Shown in pieces: positions 48,634-58,296 of a stretch of 58,296 bases of DNA (within the stretch, counting starts at the first letter, position 1; the number at the start of each line of letters is the position of its first letter). Below the pieces are notes generated by a model. It was not told where the DNA came from, did no database searches, and was given only the letters and a program-made list of their open reading frames with translations. The translations under genes and the position numbers were made by a program. Source of the stretch: SHLQ01 sp964441145 (lineage in GTDB: Bacteria > Actinomycetota > Acidimicrobiia > Acidimicrobiales > SHLQ01); the NCBI GenBank assembly GCA_964441145.1, contig CAYTUB010000005.1:1-58296 (forward strand), written 5' to 3'.

Positions 48634-49917
48634 CTAACGGAGCAGCTCGGCGAGTAGCAGGGTTAGGTCCCACGGGTCGTAGGCGCCGGCGAGTTCTCGG
48701 CACGAGTGCATCGCCAGCTGCGGGCAGCCAACATCGAGTGCTCGCATGCCGAGCGAGGCGGCAAGGGTTGGCCCGATGGTGGATCCACACCGCATGTCGG
48801 TACGGCTCACGAACTCTTGTGTCAGGACTCCGGCGCGTTCTGCTGAAAGGTGGAACGCGGCTGCGGTGACCGCATCGGTGGTGTAGCGCTGGTTGGCGTT
48901 GTGCTTGAGCGCAGGGCCCGCGTTCATCGCGATGTGGTGCTGAGGCTCGTGGCGCTCGGGATAGTTGGGGTGCGTGGCGTGGGCGTTGTCGGCAGAGACA
49001 CACAATCCGGCCGAAAGCGACTGCGACAGATCATTGGCGTCGCCACCGAGAGCCTCGTTGATCTGTGCCAAGAGCCGGGGGAGTACCGCCGTCGCCGCAC
49101 CGGTATGGCTTACCGATCCAACTTCTTCGTGGTCGAATAGCGAAACGACCGAAATTGCCTCGTCACCGGTGACTCCCGCAAGCGCGGTGAGCGCCGCATG
49201 GCACGACAGCTGGTTATCGAGGCGCGGTGCGCTGAGTAGATCCCCATCGAGACCGATGAGTGCGCTGGGGGCGGTGTCGTGCAACATCAAGTCCCACGAC
49301 AAAATGTCGTTGCGCGCAACATCAACCTCGGACGCAATCGCGTCGAAGAGATCGTCTCCTTCGCCCAGGCCGTATATGGGGGAGAGGTGAAGCTGGCGGT
49401 TGAGGGTCAGACCCTTGTCCGACACATCACGGTCGAGGTGGATGGCGAGTTGCGGGATACGCAGGATTGGATCGTTGATCAGCACCAGGCGTTCGCTCGC
49501 CTGGGTTCCGCTCTCTCGAACGGTGACGCGCCCAGAGATGCCGAGATCGCGATCGAGCCAGGAGTTCAACAAGACTCCGCCATAGACCTCCACGCCCAAA
49601 CGTCGGTAGCCGAACGAATCTGCGGTCGGTTTCGGCTTCAAACGAAGGTTCGGGCTGTCGGTGTGGGCACCAACAATACGAAACGGGGTTCCGGCATCAG
49701 TATCTTGTGGAGCCCGCCAGGCAATCAGTGAGCCATCGCGTCGTAGGTAGCGTTGCCCCGTCATTGCGCCTTCGCTACCCGGCGTGGCCTCGGTGAAGCC
49801 ACTCGCCTCAAGTAGATCGATGGCGTTGGCCACCACATGGAACGGCGAAGGTGATCCATCGATGAATCGGGCGAGCGTCAGAGCATGCGCTCGAGGTGCT
49901 GTGGGGTCTTGAACCAT
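48634..49917 (-). CDS. M18 family aminopeptidase
   Basis: A 427-residue metal-dependent aminopeptidase of the M18 family (aspartyl aminopeptidase relatives; often annotated apeB). Metal ligands and active-site loops are visible: VGAHTDSPNLRLKPKP, LNSWLDRDLGISGRV, FDHEEVGSVSHTGA (catalytic Glu pair), DNAHATHPNYPERHEP and the C-terminal HSCRELAGAYDPWDL. It removes N-terminal residues, acidic ones in characterised members, in the cytoplasm. ATG at 49917; it is divergent from gltB across 126 bases. Confidence 0.94.
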   Translation of the reverse strand: MVQDPTAPRAHALTLARFIDGSPSPFHVVANAIDLLEASGFTEATPGSEGAMTGQRYLRRDGSLIAWRAPQDTDAGTPFRIVGAHTDSPNLRLKPKPTADSFGYRRLGVEVYGGVLLNSWLDRDLGISGRVTVRESGTQASERLVLINDPILRIPQLAIHLDRDVSDKGLTLNRQLHLSPIYGLGEGDDLFDAIASEVDVARNDILSWDLMLHDTAPSALIGLDGDLLSAPRLDNQLSCHAALTALAGVTGDEAISVVSLFDHEEVGSVSHTGAATAVLPRLLAQINEALGGDANDLSQSLSAGLCVSADNAHATHPNYPERHEPQHHIAMNAGPALKHNANQRYTTDAVTAAAFHLSAERAGVLTQEFVSRTDMRCGSTIGPTLAASLGMRALDVGCPQLAMHSCRELAGAYDPWDLTLLLAELLR

Positions 49918-50043
49918 GCTCCATTGTGGCCTGTATCGCAGCCCCTTGGGGTTGGTTGTGCGACTTTATCGGCGGTATTCTGGGGGATCTGGCTGGGCCA
50001 ACGTCGTCCCACCGCGACAAGTTACGCGAACAAGGAACTGACG

Positions 50044-54641
<4,598 letters not shown>

Positions 54642-54642
<1 letters not shown>

Positions 54643-56123
54643 TGGGTGATCCAACAGGCTTCATGAAATATGATCGCCAAACACCGACTATGCGACCGGT
54701 GCCAGTTCGTTTGCTCGACTGGAAAGAGGTCTACGAACCCTTCGACGGTGACGAACTGAATCGGCAAGCAGCGCGCTGCATGGACTGCGGAATCCCGTTC
54801 TGCAATAGCGGTTGCCCGCTTGGCAACCTCATCCCGGACTGGAACGACCTGGTCTACCGCGACGATTGGCAAAACGCTGCCGAGCGTTTGCACGCGACGA
54901 ACAATTTCCCCGAGTTCACCGGACGGCTCTGCCCGGCTCCATGTGAGGGCTCATGCGTGTTGGGTGTGAACGAACCGCCGGTCGCGATCAAGCAGATCGA
55001 GATCGAGATCATCGAGCGTGCATTCGCCGAGGGTTGGGTCACTCCGGTTATTGCGACGACCAAGACGGGCAAGACGGTCGCCGTCGTCGGCTCGGGTCCC
55101 GCTGGCCTTGCCGTTGCTCAGCAACTCACTCGCGCCGGACATGACGTCACGGTGTTCGAGCGCGCTCCACGAATCGGTGGCTTGCTTCGCTATGGAATTC
55201 CCGAGTTCAAAATGGAGAAGCGCTTTATCGATCGGCGCCTGGAACAAATGGAGGCCGAGGGAACGGTCTTTCGCACAAACGTCGACGTGGGAGTCGACAT
55301 CACCACGGCAGAGCTGCAGGCAGACTTTGACGCCGTGGTTCTCGCCGGCGGAGCAACGCAATGGCGCGACCTGCCGATTCCTGGACGAGACGCAGCCAAC
55401 ATCTACCAAGCGATGGAGTTCTTGCCTCCGTCCAATGCGGTGCAACTCGGCGACCTCGACGAGCACCCTTTCGACGCGAAGGGAAAGGACGTCGTGATCA
55501 TCGGTGGCGGAGACACCGGAGCGGATTGCCTCGGCACCGTGCTGCGCCACGGATGTGAATCGGTACGACAGTTTGAAATTATGCCCCAACCGCCAAACGA
55601 GCGGGCCGAGAAGAACCCATGGCCAACGTGGCCCCTCGTACTGCGGACACCATCGGCGCACCTTGAGGCCATCGATGTAGAGGGCCACGATGTTCGCGAG
55701 TACGCCATCAACACGGTCTCTTTTACCAAGGATGCCGAGGGCAACGTTTCAGGACTGGAGACGGTCCGCGTCGAATCGCAGATTGTGGATGGTCGCCCGA
55801 CCTTCGTTCCCCAAGATGGCACCGAGGAGACCTTCCCTGCGCAGATGGTGTTGCTCGCAATGGGCTTTACCGGTCCGGAAAAGAACGCACTGATCGACGG
55901 GCTCGGCGTTTCACTTACCGACCGTGGCAACGTCGACCGCGATGAAAGCTATGCAACAGATGTAGAGGGCGTCTTCTCCTGTGGCGATATGGGACGTGGA
56001 CAATCACTCATCGTGTGGGCAATCGCGGAGGGTCGAGCGTGCGCTGCGGCTGTCGACAGCAAGCTGATGGGGGAGAGCGCACTACCCGTTCCCGTAGCTC
56101 CTACCGACATGCCGCTTCGGTAG
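54642..56123 (+). CDS. gltD: Glutamate synthase, small subunit
   Basis: A 493-residue NADPH-dependent oxidoreductase subunit. The N terminus carries the two 4Fe-4S Cys groups (CMDCGIPFCNSGCPLGNLIPDWNDLVY and CPAPCEGSCVLG), then an FAD-binding GSGPAGLAVAQQLTRAGHDVTVFERA and an NADPH-binding GGGDTGADCLGTVLRHG; it ends with CGDMGRGQSLIVWAIAEGR. It reduces the FMN in GltB. Start ATG shares the A of the gltB stop (TAATG). Ends inside a 7-base inverted repeat (56100-56124). Confidence 0.97.
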
Positions 56124-56159
56124 GTTCCAAACCAGTAGCAACATTTGATCCACTCCATA

Positions 56160-56173
56160 GAGCCAAATGGCTC
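56160..56173. other. Inverted repeat GAGCCA-AA-TGGCTC after gltD
   Basis: A perfect 6-base repeat with a 2-base centre in the 110-base gap between gltD and the sensor-kinase gene. Together with a 7-base repeat (56100-56124) that spans the gltD stop it may slow or stop transcription, but there is no T tract. Alternatively an operator of the kinase gene. Confidence 0.3.
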
Positions 56174-56233
56174 AACTGTGCACGTGGAGCACCGATAGGG
56201 AGTCGTACCAACCGAGTCCTATATCGGGGAAAC

Positions 56234-58296
56234 AATGCTGCAAAAACTATCCCTCCGCCCCAAGCTGGCACTGATCGCGCTTGGCCCATTGCTGGCGCTA
56301 CTCGTGTTGCTGCTGCTCGGGCTTCGGTCCGACACCGGAGATTCATCAACTACATCTGATACGCAGTCACATGCAACGGCGTCGGCTCTGACGGGACAAC
56401 TCTTCGAAGCGTTCCGCGCTGAGTCGGTAGACAACCAGAATGCTGTTGCACTCTCGGGCTTTGATCTTGGACCATCGAGGACCTTCACCGACGATGCGGT
56501 CACTCGCTGGCTCGAGGGCTTAGATGGAACGAGTTTCGCATCCCTCGATGACGGCACGCTGGCCGCAGAACTGACTAACATCGACACCGGCTATCGAGGC
56601 CGAACCGACGCAGCTGTTGCCGCAGGAGATGCCGCAGCAGCATTTAGTAACGACGTCGCAGCGCTCGAAATGATCGAACGCTTCGATGGCCTGGTAGCCA
56701 ATAGCGCACCCGCTTCGGCCTCTGGTATTGATCGAGCCGCCGACCTGACGACGCTGCAATCTACGAACGCTCAACTACAGGTCCTGGGTCTCTGGGCCTC
56801 GCACCAAGACACCATTCCCGCAGAACTGCCCGGCGCGCTCGCGGCGGCAGACCAGGCAGGACGCTCCTACGAACTGCGAAATGCAACCGAACTAGCAACC
56901 TCCCCGAGCTATGAGAGCATTCTTGTGGACCTCCGAGGTTTGGGAGCCGGTGACCCGGTATCTCTGTCCGCCGAAGAATGGCGTGCTGCTTCTGATCTCC
57001 AATCCAACACGTTGCGCGAAGCTCGCAACGACGTTGTTGGCGCAACGAGTCAAGCAGCCGCACAAGCCGGAGGAAGCTCGCAAGGCAACCTACGGACCAA
57101 CATCCTTGGCCTCCTGATCGGCACACTTCTCGCCATTGGCGCATTGATCTTTGTATCGAAGAGCCTCGGCGGATCACTCAAAGCACTTCGCAATGAGGCC
57201 GCACGAGTAGCCGAGAGCGATCTTCCCGAGCTTGCAAACTCTCTTCGCACCGGCACGCCAGTATCTGAAGAACTTGGTGCTGAGCGCCATATCGAAGGCA
57301 TCGGTAGCGACGAATTTGGTGACGTTGCGCAAAGCCTGCACTCGATTCGCCAGAGCGCAAGTGGTCTTGGTGTCCAGGTAGGCGAGCTGCAGAACGGCAT
57401 TGCAGACACGTTTGTCAACCTTGCACGTCGCAACCAATCGCTCCTCGACCGTCAGCTTGAGGCGATCGACACCCTCGAGGCCGAAGAGCGCGACTCCGAT
57501 CGACTCGCCGTCATGTATCGGGTGGATCATCTTGCGACACGAATGCGTCGCAACGCAGAGAGCCTTCTTGTACTCGCTGACGCGAAGACCCCTGATCGTC
57601 ATGGCCCAGCCGTCGAGCTGCGCGAAGTTCTCCGTGTCGCAATTGGCGAGGTCGAGGACTATCGACGGATCGTGCCTGTAGCGCTCGAAGACTTGAGCAT
57701 TCCTGGTCACCGAGCTCAGGATCTCGCCCATCTCTTGGCAGAACTGATGGAGAACGCTACTCAGCAGTCTCCTCCCGGAACTGCAGTGGACGTCTCCGGC
57801 GGTTTCGAACCTGCCAGCGGCGACTACATCATCTCGGTTCTCGATCACGGAACGGGTATCACTCCCGATCGCTTGCCAGAGCTCAACGCTCTCCTTGAGA
57901 AGCCACCCGTGTCGACGATGACGATCTCGCATTCGATTGGATTGCAGGTCGTGAGCCGTCTCAGCCATTCCCTTGGCCTCGATGTTCGACTCGCTCCTGG
58001 TCCGCAGGGCGGAACGCTCGCTGCAGTGCGGGTTCCCGCCGAGACCGCAACGCAATGGGGCGGTAAAGCTCCATCTCCGGCAGCCAATCCGCAGGTCGCT
58101 CCTCTCGCGACGATGACGCGGACCCCAACGCCGGAACCAACTCCGCTAATCCCATCGGGCGAACAGGCCATCTCAGGTCTGCCCGTGGTCGGCGCCGCTG
58201 CATCGGGCCTCGATGCTGCGATGCCCGAAGCGCCAGCGATGCCAGATATGGCGATGCCGGAGACTCCAGCTGTCCCTGACTTTGGTGCTCCAGCGA
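56234..58296 (+). CDS. CvnA-like sensor histidine kinase with nitrate-sensing-type extracellular domain, 5' part
   Basis: An open frame of 687 codons running off the right edge. A first membrane segment (LALIALGPLLALLVLLLLG) is followed by a helical extracellular domain of about 260 residues of the nitrate/nitrite-sensing (NIT) type, a second membrane segment near residue 291-312, a HAMP-like region, and VNLARRNQSLLDRQLEAIDTLEAEE ... YRVDHLATRMRRNAESLLVLA, the pattern of the conservon kinases CvnA; the His in RVDHLATR is the dimerisation-domain His. The ATPase domain has ELMENATQQSPPG (N box) and LDHGTGITPDRL (G1 box). The tail is Pro/Met/Ala-rich. GGGGA lies 7 bases before the ATG. Roadblock, DUF742 and GTPase partners are expected beyond the window. 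Confidence 0.85.

Noticed and set aside
49885..50043. N-terminal extension of gltB
   Set aside because: It would move the catalytic Cys about 74 residues from the start, against the family's short propeptide, and it lacks a ribosome-binding site.
56100..56124. Inverted repeat CCTACCG/CGGTAGG spanning the gltD stop, considered as a terminator
   Set aside because: The 11-base loop, lack of a T tract and overlap with the coding end make it weak; noted only in passing.

Overview
The window (58,296 bases, GC-rich, densely packed) looks like chromosomal DNA of a high-GC actinobacterium, most likely an uncultured aquatic member of the class Acidimicrobiia. The evidence is indirect: frequent GTG/TTG starts and 4-base stop/start overlaps, a DivIVA-domain protein, an LCP (LytR-CpsA-Psr) protein, a menaquinone pathway, a conservon-type (CvnA-like) histidine kinase, and a small N-terminal GPGWWMASDGKWYP motif that I associate with Acidimicrobiia. 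No phage, insertion sequence, CRISPR array or plasmid gene was found; content is mostly housekeeping plus a few unusual multidomain proteins.

Layout. 1-4059 (minus): a dipeptide/oligopeptide-type ABC importer (binding lipoprotein, two permeases, and the start of an ATPase that runs off the left edge). 4264-5785: two divergent genes around an inverted repeat, an MBL-fold protein that has lost most metal ligands and an orphan RecA2-like (helicase C-terminal) protein. 5879-17068 (plus): BrkB-type membrane protein, acyl-CoA dehydrogenase, lgt, a serine hydrolase, a class III cyclase domain, an alkyltransferase-like protein, a DEAD-box helicase, an orphan adenine-type DNA methyltransferase, metX, an Fpg-family glycosylase and two tiny hypothetical proteins. 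17099-18951: tRNA-Gly(GCC), tRNA-Cys(GCA) and tRNA-Val(GAC) with strong terminators. 19095-24112: an NTF2-like protein, then a convergent 1507-residue protein joining an HD-GYP domain to two Ig-like domains, seven cadherin-like repeats and a C-terminal lamin-tail domain.

24178-35018 is a menaquinone/cell-envelope block: menB and menD-menH-menC on the minus strand, split by three tandem plus-strand paralogues of a secreted coiled-coil M15 carboxypeptidase; an M23 peptidase and an LCP protein lie just upstream of menD and may share its transcript. 35213-37887 (plus): a DivIVA-domain protein, then a PfkB kinase and pseudouridine-5'-phosphate glycosidase pair. 37884-40692 (minus): a membrane GGDEF-EAL protein and a small degenerate GGDEF protein. 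40814-48571: a small unknown gene, a periodic TTGATCA array, a membrane pyrophosphatase with a K+-dependent type motif, 5-formyl-THF cyclo-ligase, and a trkA-trkH-trkH potassium operon with two different TrkH subunits. 48634-56123: an M18 aminopeptidase, then gltB-gltD. 56234-end: a CvnA-like sensor kinase, cut by the right edge.

The strongest candidates for something not well described are the HD-GYP/cadherin/lamin-tail fusion, the triplicated coiled-coil M15 carboxypeptidases inside the men cluster, the orphan helicase half-domain next to a degenerate MBL protein, and the trkA-trkH-trkH operon. All functional statements are from reading the translated sequence; no database search was possible.
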